Position numbers and translations under genes: made by a program. A stretch of 64,000 bases of DNA, from assembly GCA_024734555.1 (NCBI GenBank), contig JANPWX010000651.1, positions 1,704,347 to 1,768,346 of the forward strand, in the 5' to 3' direction. Below are positions 22,922-35,915 of this stretch, one piece after another. Positions within the stretch are counted from its first letter, which is position 1. Each line of letters opens with the position of its first letter. The notes beneath the pieces were generated by a model. That model had not been told where the DNA came from, did no database searches, and saw only the letters and a list, made by a program, of their open reading frames with translations. Source of the DNA: Trochalopteron elliotii (Eukaryota > Chordata > Aves > Passeriformes > Leiothrichidae).

Positions 22922-25900
22922 CAGGCGCCCAAGCAGGAATGCATCGGGATCAGACCCACGCCCCCCCGCCAGCCCAGGCAGCTGCAGGCTGCTCAAATCT
23001 GGCACAGCTGGGTTCTGGCCTCTCCACCTCTGCAAGAGAAGGTTTCACTGATGGCTCACAGAGGGCTGGGATGCTCCTGCCTCATCACTAACCTGCCAAG
23101 GAGACAGGTAAGCTGCCTGATTCCATTCAGTGAAACCCATTCACTTGGTAAAGATTAAGTACACGCCCAGCTTTTGTCCTGGGCCCAACATCCCCCCCAG
23201 TTGGAAAACATTGGGACTTTAATCATACTGGTACAATAAAGCAAAAAACAAGGAGATACTTAATCTAATTCAATGCTCAAATGCTCAGCAACAAATCCAG
23301 CACGTCACGGACACTGGCAGATGTGACACAGGTTCACCCAGCTGGTTTCAAACCATGTGTTACTGGCAGGCAGGATCCTGAGTTCAGCCATGTGGGCTGA
23401 GGACAGATGCATTCACTGTGCCTCTCTGGGAGGTAGGGTGGGAACTGGGTGAAGCACTGGGGTTTGCCATAGGAAAGAGATGAGAGAAGGAGGCAGGGCA
23501 GCAACCCTGCCTAGCAGGCCTCCAAAATGCAGCAACACCTTTCCCAAAACTTCTCAACCACCTTTTCCTTTCATTTAAACTCATTTCCATCTTTTCCTCT
23601 TGTTCAGCCACCCACACAAGTGGTGCTCCACCATGCTAAGTGGGCTCAGAAGAGCCAGTTATACCGGCACCAGCCCACGCGGCACAGCATAAGACTGACC
23701 AGCTCCATGCTCACCATCTGCAAACCTTCCCAAAATCTCTCCTGACCAGGTCTGCCAGCACTGTTCCATCAGCAGGACGGGAAGTACAGCCCAACACATT
23801 GTTCCAGCAATTTTGACAGAACTAAGACACTGTCAGAAAAATCCTATCTTTCTGTACCAAAACTGAACTGCTGGAAAGAGGGAGCAAGTGCCAGGATAAT
23901 GCATAGGAGAAGCACCTTTGGCAGAGTCAAACCCAGGTGTGAGAGAGACTGATGGATGGTGAAGTCACAATGAAGTGGTAGGAGGAATTACAGGCTCCCA
24001 CTGGGAGCCACACGATGTGTGATGGTTTAAGTGGGTTGCCCCACTTTCATCCCAAATAAAGTCCTAGGTCCCATCCCTGCCAGCCCCTAGCCCCATGCCC
24101 CACAGCAGCTCCAGCAGTCTTGAGCCATTGATTTCTCAGTTTTGCCCTTCAAAACCCTCTTGGCTCAGAGCCCAGTTCATATCATCTAGTCACTAAGGAG
24201 CAAAATATCTCTATTATTATTGCAATTATTTCCCAATCAGCATCACTCAGGGCTGAGGCAGTCAGAGGGGACCCCCAACAAACAAATCAATGGGCAGGCA
24301 CTGCTCTGGGGCTGCTGGGGGCCAGGCAGGAGACAATGGCAGCTGTTGAGAGGCACGAGGGAAGGGGATGGGGGACCCCAGGGACCCCTCCATGTGATGC
24401 TATGACCTGGCAAGGTGGCAGTCTTTTCTGACCCTCGGCCAAGCAATAGTGATGCAACTTAACCTCTGCACAGAGCATGAATGCAGCCACCAACCCTGCA
24501 CAATCTGGATGCCATTCAAGGGCTCTGCCTCTGAGGCTAAAGAGGACTGACAGGGATTCCAGGGTGTCCCTGGGGGAAGCACAGCAGCTGCCAGGGCATC
24601 AGTTCCCCATGGAGGGAGTGACAGAGCATCTCAAAACTATACCTCCAGCAACACAGTGCCTGTTCCCATTCCAGCAAAAATATCCAGTGAAACCCCTGCA
24701 CCACATCCCACCACAGAAATGTCCCTTGCAAGGGAGAGGGGCACAGGCAGGTAAGACAATCCTGCTTTTTCTCAAGCCTTGGGAAGAAAGGAGGGAGCTC
24801 TGGAAAGCCCCATGACAGGGAGAGAAGGAATTTTAGCCTTGCAAAATGGAAGGTAAGGGCAGGAAGAGCACAAAAAAAATGCAACAGGGATCTCCTCTCT
24901 GCATCCCACTGTTCTTTTGCATGTAAAAATAAAGCCCTGGGTGACAACAGTCAAGGGCAGAGCACATCATAGAAATACTGGATTATTTTTTCTCCTGTTC
25001 ATTAATTACTGTAGGCATCCCAAGAGTCCCAGCAGCCCCAGGCAAGAAAGGCATGAATGAAGCCATGGCAATGTGTCACCCTCCCAGCTCCCACAGGACT
25101 CAGGCTGCACGTGACCAGCCTGGGGTGAGTTAATACCTAAACCTTCCAGAGAAGGCACTGGGGAGAAAGTTCTCACCTGAAGGACTCAATGCTGAGTTTT
25201 CAAGACAATAGCCATCTCTTCCACTGCCAAGGCACTGGCTCCTCCAGAGATCACATGGGGACCAGCCCAAACCCTTGGCTACTGGTCCCCCCTGACACAC
25301 AGCCCATCACAACAAGCAGAGCAGACCCAGAGCCACCATCCCCAGCCTCTCCATAGCTTAGAAATTGCTATTTATTCTGCAAATCCAAATAATTTACCTC
25401 TTAATGATGTTGCTTAGCTCAACAGGGCAGCATAAACCTTCTTTCCTGAGCTTCCCTCAGCTTCTACCCTGATAAGCAATCAGACCAAGATAACCCCAAC
25501 ATGAATGCCAAAGGCTTGTCCCACTACCCTCACCATCCTGCTCACTTGGAACATGGAGTGATAATCAGGCAAAGTCTCTGCCTGTGGCCAGGGGCTCAAA
25601 GCCTTGTTACCTGAGAAGAGGAATGGGAACTGCCCCATTTCCAGGGAAAAAAGGCAGGGAGGGGGTAACAGGCCTTCACCAGGGACATGTCAGGGAGGAA
25701 GTATGAGTTCCCAGGGCTGCAGCACAGCTGGAGATCAGCTGGATCCCTCCTCCCCTTTCGGCTCCAGGAAAACAGCTTTTTCCTTCCTGGTCCCTAAACA
25801 ACATAGCAGCGAGAGTGGAGCTGCCTGAGGACTACGCAGGGGCTGTTGGTCTTGCAAACAGAGGAGCCAGTGGCAGGAAAAGCCCACAGAGTGGAGGCTG

Positions 25901-27874
25901 TTGAGGGACATCCCCCAGGGGGATCTGTTTCAGGGTACTCCCCCAGGTCAGCTCCCCTCCCACCCCAGTGCCCACTGCAGCAGCCCCACACACAGATTCA
26001 GCACAAGTCAACCCCTGTTTCAGTGGGGCTGCCTGTGCAGGCACAATGGCTCATGTCTGGATTTACCCATCCATCAGATTCCAACACCTTCTGCACCTCC
26101 ATCTCAGTCCCCCACTCATTCAGCTCCTATTTCCACGGCATGAGAGCCAAAAGCCATTTCCTGCAGCAAGGTGACTGTAACAGGAACAAAATCCAGTGCA
26201 CATTCACCTCCACACAAGGAGAAGGACAACACCAATGGCATGGGGGATTCAGCTTCACCCATTTAACACTAGCTTTGATCCCTTCCTACCCATCCGTCCT
26301 CTTTTTACTGCAGCTCTGGGCTGCACTGGTGTTTTATCTCCATGGACAAATCACAACAGACTGCCCAGGAGAAGCTGATAAGCAATAAACAATCAAGGTC
26401 TAAATATCGCAGGGCACAGTGACATTAAATATTAAGAGCCAGCACAGGCAGCAGGATTGGGCATGCAGAATCTCTTACAGACTCAATGACAAAATCATAC
26501 ATTACATGAGAATGCAACTCATGTCATCAGGAGTAGACAGAAAGTTACAGCCACATTTTTTAACTTTTTCTGACCAACAGCTCCACTGTCAACATGCCAC
26601 AATCAAAACTCCAGGTCCTGCCTTTCCTCATAAAACAGTCCCTGCTCCAAACACAAACACTTTCAAGATTAGAGAAGAAATCCTCCAGCATTCCATGGCC
26701 AGTGATCCTGGTGATAACAGCCAGCTAAGCCTGGCTTCACAGTAAGCACACCAGAGTGCCTGCAAATATTTTGCTTGCAATGAACTTAGACCCTCTCACT
26801 CACTGCAGCCTGAGCTCTTCATGCTGAATTCCCTGATCCTCCTTTTTGTTCACATTTTAAAATTTCATTCCCATGCTCTAAACTTCTGGCCCTCCTACAC
26901 CATTTCCAATGCAGAGAGCCACATCCCTGGCTACACTCGACCCTTCTACACATTTCCAAAAGCCAAGGAAAAGGTATGGGGCCATGGCTCCCCACCATGC
27001 AGAACCCAGAGCAAAGAAAACCACTTGTCTGCAGTGGGGTCCCTGTTTAAAACCAGGATGAAAATTAGGCCCTTCAGTCTGTGCATCAGGGCAATTTCGA
27101 AAGAGAGATTAAGATTTAACTATAGAGATTGCTTTCCCTAAGGATGCTGCTCAAAATATTTAAGAGCTCAGGCTTTAGACAGTGTGGATTTCCTTTGGAA
27201 CCGATGTAGAATTCCCTCCTCTGCTTCTGCAGGCAGCAATCCCTTCTGGAGGCTCTCAGGGAGCACAGGGTCCTGTTGGCCAACACAGAGCCCATCACTG
27301 ACTAGAGGGTGGTGTGGCCACATTTTACCCAGGGGGTAAAATGGGGCACAGAGGGGCTGGAGCCCACCCTGAGCTTTCCAGGTGTGATAGCACTCGGCCA
27401 CAAATCATTGGGACCTCAGCTCTTGCAGGTCCATGCAATGGGAAATGAAGAGCCTGGCTGTCTCCTTAACAAATTCCTCCTGTGAATGCAGGGCTGCTCT
27501 CTGAAAGCCCAGCTCTTGCTAAGACTAGACCAGACCACATGCCACATCCAAAACTAAATTCTCAGATCTTCAAGGAACACCTACCACCCTCTCCACCATT
27601 CCCAGCGCTTACAGGGGATCTCATGCAGAGCTGCTACCCACCAGGACTTGCCAGCACCTTGGCCATGGAGCATTCCCACACAGGAATGCAGTTGACACTT
27701 GGCAACCTGGAGAGAGCTGGGCCAGGGTCAAGACTAGCTGGACCTTACCAGCCTGGTACTGGAGGTAACAGAGATGGGGACAGACAGACAGCACCCGGAT
27801 AAACAGCTTTATCCCAAGATGCAACCCTGGCAGACACCCATCTGAATATCTGTAAAGGGAGGCCAAGGGGTGGG

Positions 27875-28020
27875 AAATGATGTTAATTAAAGTTTTAATT
27901 ACTGTAACCAAACGAGTAGTATAATTACTTTATTCTCACAGAGACTTCAAACTGATTAAGGACCACGTGCACAATCTTCGGGTTGATGCGGTTTTTAATT
28001 AAATGTGCCATCGAAGATGG
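27875..28020. promoter_or_regulatory. AT-rich candidate conserved non-coding element with TAATTA cluster and E-box
   Basis: Within 140 bp there are TTAATTAA (27883-27890), TTTTAATTAC, TATAATTAC and TTTAATTAAA (27993-28002), plus a perfect E-box CACGTG (27964-27969). The block is unlike the flanking exhausted intron and is probably an enhancer-type element. Confidence 0.42.
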
Positions 28021-28319
28021 TGAGGGCTGGGCAGGACGATGGCTCAGCCCTTCCTGGACCTCCAGGGACCTCATGTGAGGAGGGATCCCAGGCTGGCAGA
28101 GACATGTGGGTCAGCAGCAGCCAGTGCCAAAGGCAGCTGCTCTGAGAAGACTGAAGCTGCGGGGTGCACACTGGTGTCTTGCAGGAATAGCTCCTCTGCT
28201 ATACATCAGCCCTCAGCTTCACATTCCCCCAAAATATCTATCTTTACAAACATTTCCAAAACAGCCCCACATGGGCACTGAAAATATTAATAAACTGGTG
28301 CTGCCAACTGGAGGGAATG

Positions 28320-28700
28320 ATTAAAAAACAATTTTGCAAGGTATCCTTTTCAAATAATAATAATACTAAAAGACAGAGCAGTAGAAATTAAATTCCCAGT
28401 CCCCTACCTCAAATAAATAGTATCAGAATTTGAAATGAGACATAATTACCCCAGCAAGGTTAAAGCCGCTAATGCACACGGAATACAGAATCACCATCCA
28501 TCATAATCATATCTCATATCACAGCCATTATTTATAATTAGGAGGCACAGTTTAAAAAACACATAAAGACGCCCATGCAATGCAGTAATTCTTCTGTTAT
28601 TGCTCCTGGAGGGCCAATCCTGCTCCGATTTCTGAAGTCCAGAATCAGGCAAAAGTAATTCCCTAAAAGTCATTCCCAAAAACTTCCTCTTACAGAAGGG
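28320..28700. promoter_or_regulatory. AT-rich candidate conserved non-coding element
   Basis: A long AT-rich stretch with CATAATTACC, AAAGCCGCTAATGCACACGG, CATAATCATATCTCATATC and TTATTTATAATTAGG. It starts 300 bp after the 27875-28020 block, and the two may form one regulatory unit. Confidence 0.36.
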
Positions 28701-30599
28701 GAACCCACATCAGCCCACCCGCAAGCCATGCTGGCAGCAGTAGAGCACATCCAGGCTGCACTGGGTTCCTCCCAGCCTTTTGAAACCCAAGTGCTCACAA
28801 AGCATCCAGGCATGAATTTACAATTTTTTTTCCCCAAATGTCAGTGCAGGAAGAGTGGAGCTGAGCAGACAGTAGAACCACAGCCTGGTGCAGCAAAGCA
28901 GGGACAGGCAGGCCTGGTGGGCTTTACCTGGGCTTTCTCCTCAGCTGGGCGGTTGGGATTTTTTACCTATTTTCAAAACCACAGAACAAGTTATAGCAAG
29001 AGCTGGGAAAACCAAAAGCTAACCCCAGAGCTGCTGAGAGCTGCCCTCCTTTGAAGCGTGGGCTTTGCAGTCTGCCCCTGTGCCCCAATGAAATATTAAC
29101 AAGCTTCCGGTGAAGCAGGAGGAAATTACGCTTAATATATTCTGGGGAAGTCTGCAGACAGCAGTGCCTAAGCAGCAGAGCCTGGCTCTAGAGGGACCTG
29201 CCTCCAAATCCCCTCTCCTGCCAGAAGCAAGGGGCAGCCAGTCAGCCCTGCAGGGACGTGCAGCAGCTCCACTGCACACACAAGCACTGACCAAAGCCTT
29301 ACACAGAAAAGCACAAAGCCCTTGCTCAGAAAAGCACAAACCCATGGTGGGGTACACAGCTGGTTCTGAGCCTCAGGAGTCTGGGAGAAGATTGACACCC
29401 TTTGATGACAAAATAGAAAGCAACAATGGTCAGAGATGGTGTCCTGGGGACATAGAGCCATGTTGCAGGGGTGACAGCAAAAGCCCAGTGTAAGGCCACA
29501 GGAATGAAAGATGCATGAACATACGTGTGTAAATCTAAGGTACAGTGTTTTTGTGGATTGAAAAGCAAGCTGCGATAAGGACAGGGAAGAGCTGAGGCTC
29601 AAGTCTCAGGCTCAAGTAGCCCCAAGAAGGAGCTCAACCCTCAACAAGCCAAAGCCAGCTCGCCCCACCAGTCTCATGACTCTTACTCACAGCAGAGCTG
29701 CACTTTCTCGGAAGTTTCAGTAAGCTGTAAAACAAGAAAAAAATAGCAAGAAAGAAAAAAAAAAAGCCAGCTTGCAGATGCACATACAAACACACTCTCC
29801 CAGAACCCAGGAAACACTTTTCAAGTTAAAGTTTCCGTAAAGAGAGTAAAACCTCAGCCAAGTTTTCAACCCAGGTCCCATTACTGGGGGTGCTGTGCTC
29901 CTGCAACACGAGGGTAACAGGCACAGGGAGTAGCTGGAAGGCGGCCACAGTCAGAAAGAGGGGCTCTGTGCAGAGCAGCACTGCCCCACTGCCACCATGA
30001 AATGGGGAGGATAAGCCTTTCTGGGGCTCAGACACTGTGCCCACCTGGCCATCTGGGCCAGGCTGTCTTCTTGCATGGTGAGTACCAGCCTATGCATCTT
30101 ATCCTGAGTGAAGACTGACCTCCAGGGCTGCACGCAGAGGATGTAGGACACCTCTTGGGCCTGCCCTAAGCATTTTCCAGATCCTCCTCTATTTCAGACA
30201 GCCAGTGTACCCTCCAGCATGCCAAGGACCTGCAGGCATCCATGGATCAGTAGGTTTCGGGAAGACCACTCTGGGAATGCCAGAGAGGGGATACTCCCCA
30301 CAAGACTATGGAGAAGGTATACTGCAAAGTCAAAGGGGAGTGGGTCATCCCCCTGCAACCAGTGCTTCCCCAAGCCCTGAAATGGTCATCAGCAAATCAC
30401 CAGGCTCTGTCTGACATCCTTCAGCCATTTCAGCCCCGACAGCACTCACCAGAAGTACTTTTAACATCAGTGGAGGCTGAGTTTACCGCAAGCAAAAGAA
30501 GCAGAGAGAGGAGGAGGTGTTTTGCAGGCTTGGGCAGAGGATCACTATTTGCCCGTCCAAATGCTGAAAACTAATCCCCCCCCTTCCCCCTTTCTATCC

Positions 30600-30960
30600 C
30601 ATTGAAAACTTGACAGAACCTCCTAGCGCTTTGCAGTTGAAATTGGCAGGTCTTAAATTAATTGACTGCAATTTTACACAACAACATGTTTAGCTGTGAG
30701 CTGGCCCGCGGCCCGCTTGGCTCGCCACCGCTCCCCAGACACTTTTCAAGCAACCTCCAAAACTTCATAACACATCGAAGGCGAGGCGAGCAGGCTGCCA
30801 ACGTGACCCTCTCCCTGCCAAAAGCCAGCCCTGCCTCCCCTCGCCCCCACCCCGACCCTGCTCCAGCTCCTCCGGTGTTTTCCCCCACTCTCGTTAATGG
30901 CTCGTTAAATTATTCTTGTCATCTCCGAGGATTTTTGCTCCTCCAAACGCTGAGGAGCAC
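30600..30960. promoter_or_regulatory. Candidate regulatory block with local CpG enrichment
   Basis: An AT-rich start (CTTAAATTAATTGACTGC, AATTTTACACAACAAC) leads into a CpG-retaining part around 30705-30800 and ends with TCGTTAATGGCTCGTTAAAT. It looks constrained rather than decayed. Confidence 0.3.
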
Positions 30961-33900
30961 AGGGCGGGCTGGGTTACAGGCCCGCTGCTTTACCATGGAA
31001 ACGGCAGCCATGGGACCAATGCACGCAACAGGAGTGAGAAAAGTCAGGGTGTTTTTTTTATTTCAATCCACCCTGACACATTCCTGTTCTCCTTTTGCCA
31101 AGTACTCCAAAGGACAAAACCCAAAGCAAAAGATGATGATGCAGTGGCAGGTTTGTGATGTCCCCATCCAGGACTGAGTACTTGGGGTAATGCAAGAATA
31201 CACAACCCCAGCGCCCAAGAACAAGAAGATGCCTGCAACTCACCTCCCACCCACCCAAAAAATCACCATGCTCCTCTCAGGAGAGGGTCTGGGGGAGCAG
31301 CCTGCCTGCAACAGAGCCCCCAGAATTCAGGGCTGATCCCGGCTCGAGGTCTCCCAGCCTTTCTGCCGGCTCCCACGAGATGCTGCTGCTGCCTCAGCCA
31401 AGCACCCCAGTGATGAGTCAGCCCCAGCTCCCAACCCTGATGTAATCCGTCCCCAGTGCCGGGCGGGCGGGCGGCCTTCCAGGGCATGTCCACGACATGA
31501 AAGGCACGCTCTCGCCGCACTGCTGGGTCGAGAGCTGGAGGAAGAGAGGGGAGGATTTTGCTCCGGCTCTGCCGACGACTTGGGTCGAGCAGCTGATGCT
31601 CTGTGAAAGCCAAACTGGGGGTGGGTTGTTTGTGTGATTTCATTGCTTGAACAAACAGAAACATCCTGTATGTGATTAAGAGCCTTTATGAAAAACACAC
31701 CAGCACTGAACCCCACAGCTGGGACCAAAGGTATAGCTGTGGCTGGAAGGCAGCACACAGCAGGGCTTGACCACTCCAGGGTGAGCAAAGCTCCCTGGCA
31801 GGTTCACACAGCCACAGCACCCCAGGGATGTTTCAGACCATGCAGAGAAACAGACATCCCCACTACGAAATCACCTCCCGCATAAAATGTCAGTTTTTCC
31901 ATGCCAAGCTCCCCAAGCTCTAGGGAGCAAGAGGCACAGCAGGGTTACCGACAGCCCACAAGCCGCAGGCGTTGGCTGCTCCAGGAGAGGCAGCCAAGGC
32001 TCTAACATCACTCTGAAGCTTTAATTCTTTCCTTTATCACCTTCTGCCCTGGGATATCAAAGTACTCCACACATCTCAGGATTGCTCCTCCTTTTGGCTG
32101 CAGGCATCACCACCCAGGGTTGGCACAGAGAAGAACTGGACAATGTAGGCAGAAGAAGGGAACTGACCACAATCCACCACGACCTCCCTTCCCCCTCCTC
32201 CCCCCGGCACCCTCCACTCTGAAAAAGGGAGAACTCTAGCTCCTGCCAAAAACCAGGACTTGCCTGGACTTGCACAGCCATCACCTCCACAGCCCCTGCC
32301 CTCCACTCCAACAGAGCTGCCTCAAGGGAGCCACGCCAGGAAAACACATGCTTTTGTTTAAGGAACACAGGCTGAGCAGGGAAAAAAGCACTTAAACGTT
32401 ACACAGTCACACACACAAAAAAGAAAATAAAATTGAAGTTTTGTAGTTGTTTGTCTTTGGCAAGGTTCAAAATAGGGTAAGACTTTTGTTTTGCTGGGAG
32501 GCTTTAAAAAATAGTGTATTTTATCCAAACCATCCTTGAAACATTCTTGACATTTATTACCAGAAACTTTTCCTCCAATTAATTGTCTCTATACAACTAT
32601 CATTTTCCTCATGAAAAACAACACCAGAAACTCACAAGCTATTTAAAAAAACATTCACTCTCTCTCTGTTTCTCCCTGGTCTCGAGCATAAACAGAATTA
32701 GAGAGGTTAGAGGGGTCAAAAACAACAGTTCTGACTCAACAGCTTTGACCAGTAAGTTGCCACCCGTGGCAGGGACACTGAGGGCAAGACTTGGAGCTCA
32801 GTAGATACTGCAAAAATACCTCTGGTCCTCAGGTATGAAGTATCACCTCTGGCTTCAACTCAGAAATGCACAGTGGACCAAGTCTCAGCCGAAAAATCAT
32901 ATACTGGGAGATTTTGGCTGGGTTTCTATCCAAGGCTTTCACAGCACAGTGGTGAGGATGTGCACACAAGTGTGAGAGAACATGAAAGGGGGAACCAAAG
33001 CCAAGCAGAGGTGAGTAGAGATTCTTCCATCCCAGGAGGGAGGTGTCAACAGCCACCCAGGCAAAGAAGGTCTTGGGGAGTTTGGATGCTCTTCATCACT
33101 TCAATTTCCAAAATAAAGCCCAGTCTTATTTCAGTATCCCACGTGAGCAGGCAATGGGCAAGGACAACCTCAACTGCATGAGGTCTGGAAGGATGAGGCT
33201 GCAGGAGGGAAGGCAAGTCGTGATGCTGGACTCCATGAAGGGCAGGATATAGATGCACTCCATCTCTGGGATGAGTGGCTAAAGAGCAGGGGGACATGCT
33301 CAAGGCACGCCAGGCAGCACACCCAGCAGGGACCACAGGTGGTGGGTGGCAACCCGGGCTGTGCCAGCCCTGCCTCCAGTCAGAAATGCTGATGCTGCCA
33401 TACAACTGAGTTACCACAATTTCAGGAGCACACTGCAGATGGGCAGCAGCACCACATTGCCACATGGTGCGCCCTTAGTCACCAAGCAGAACCACACTTG
33501 GAAGCTCAAGCAAGCATATTTACCCCTCCCCATTCCCTGCTCCTCCATATCCATGCTAAAGGCAACAATTATTTTTTTTGCCCTCTTTCAAAGTAAGAAG
33601 CCACTGGAGGAAGAAGCCAAAGCTCACACATCCTGCATCGAAGCTGATTCATGCCCCTGGGAGATCCCAGGAATCTCATTCCCAGGTTAAGTGCTTCAGC
33701 CACAGGCTCACACTTTCCCACCAGCACATTTGAGGAGGGAGGGAGAGGCAGGAAGGAAACCCCCAGCTGAGACAGGGAGTGTTTATCTCACCTACTAGAA
33801 ACACATCTTTAATTTTAAACGTTGAGTGTAAAAACAAGATCCCTTGAGCCTCATAAACATACCAGAAAGAAAAGGACAGCAACACGGAGTAATCCTAGAG

Positions 33901-35779
33901 AAATAAAGGGAGAATTCAGTTCGGGAAGTTCCCATCCCTCACACAGGGTGGGGATCAGCTGGCACAAGCCATGCATGCAAGGTGCCGTTTTCATGGGTTT
34001 GGGTCTTTTTAAAGGACTTTGCTTAATTCTCAAATAAGCCATCACAAACACGACCCTCCCCCAGAAAACCAGAGCTAGTGGCAGTAAGCCCAGCCCGATC
34101 CAGTGTTTCCATCCAGGGGGGCAGAGGCTGCTCCCCTCCCTCTGCCAAGGAAGCTGCCAGTATTAGGTGCCTCCAAGGCCCCACATCCCAACATACTTGC
34201 CAGGGACGCTGAGCATTTCTCTGTGGCTGTCACTAAGACACCCATTTTCCTTAGCTAATTACAGCTGCAGTCACCCTGGCCAAGACATGGACCTATTTCT
34301 GGAAACTTTCAAAGAAAAATAAATACATATGTAGAAAGAGAGAGACACACATGCATGTGCACATCAAACTGCATCATATTTTCCTTCATTAATTTTTTCA
34401 GTTGCATTCTGCTTAACAACTACCAATTAATTTTTGACCACTGTTAACGGAAAGCAAGAAGTCAGGGGAACAAGAGAATAGCTAGGTGCTGATCCAGCCT
34501 CCAAGATCAGCAGTACTGAGAACTGCTCTACACACCTCAAGCTTGCCCACAAACACCTCTGCTAAGCCCAAAAACCATCCTCAGAAGAATCTGGCTGTCT
34601 TTCAGTAAAAATTTGGTTTTAAGTCCTGCTTGGGAGGACCATCAGCAGTGACATGAATTTGGTGGAGCTCAGGTTTTGATTGGGGTTGCTGCTCGACACA
34701 TATGGATACTGTGTCCTTCAAGGTGGAAAACATGACATGGGGCTCTCCAAGAGAGTGATATCCGTATGTCTCCAGCTCCCTCCTCCCTGAGCTCCACTGA
34801 AGAACAGCCACACCAAAATCCCATGTATGCTTAACACTGTCCCTTCACCTGCCACTAGTCCAGCTCCCACTCCCACAGCTCCAGAGGTCCCTCATATCCA
34901 GCAGACTACAAGTTGTCCCTAGAAATGCAAGGAAACCCTTTACCTTGGGAACTGCCAGCCCATGGAGCAGCATTATCAGCCTTAAGCCTCCAGCTACAGC
35001 AGCACCAGGTTTGCTCTGCGGATGCCAGCACATAATTAAGATCTACAGGGCTCTGTCAATCAAGGGGAGAAAGAAATGGCAGGGAACCCTCTCCTGGGAC
35101 ACAGCAGAAGCCCACGTATTGCTGGTGCCAGGATGCCCAAGGGATGCTGGTGGGATGGCACAAATCCAATCCACCCCTGGAGCAAGCAGCCAGTCTCTCC
35201 ACCCTCCAAACTGCCTCTTCTCACCTGCTTTACAAACAGTAAACCCCCCCAAAGCCAAGCCTGTGCTCTTCCAGTGCAACATAATTCCTAACTCTTGCTC
35301 CAAAAGGAACAGCCTCTTAACAACCCATGGGATACTGCAACCCATGGAGGCCCTGGAGGGAAGAGCCAGCACTGTATGCATGGGAGATGGGGTGCTACAG
35401 GGTTTGAAGCTTTGATCTGGCCCACTAAGGAGGAGGGGTGGTGGGGGGGGGAACAAAGAACCTTTCCAGGACGCCAGACACAGGGAAGAAAAGTCCAAGG
35501 AAAGCAGAGGCTGCAGAGGACAAGTCTCCTACTGCTCCAAAACATTTTCAATCAACCCTTCCCTTCAGGCCAAACTACGGAGCTTGGACCCACCAGCTCC
35601 CAGCCCACACTGCAGCAGCATCAGGAAGCTGCAGGAAAGCTGCACCACAAGAGCACACACAGCCTGAAGGGCAGAGGGAACCCCCCTCTTTTACCCTGGA
35701 GCACCAAACTTTCCCAGTCTGTTCCCAAAGAGGGACTGCCCAGCAGGGTGGAGCAGCATCCTCACTACTCCAGAGCCAT

Positions 35780-35915
35780 GAACAGCCACGCTAGCGCACA
35801 AATTGCTTCATTAAATGTCATCGCATTAAGCCAGTTTCATGAATTTAACATTGTCCCCGGACTACTGTTTGCCTGAAAATTAAATTACGGCAACATTTGT
35901 TGTTTCAACAAGTCT
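35780..35915. promoter_or_regulatory. Candidate conserved non-coding element
   Basis: Contains CTAGCGCACAAATTGC, TTCATTAAATGTCATCGC, ATTAAGCC, TTTCATGAATTTAAC and TAAATTACGGCAAC. It keeps rare CpGs and is free of the low-complexity runs common nearby. Confidence 0.38.

Noticed and set aside
22502..23091. Long overlapping frames on both strands with seven-residue repeats
   Set aside because: They are produced by the 21-bp minisatellite, whose period is a multiple of three. No real coding evidence.
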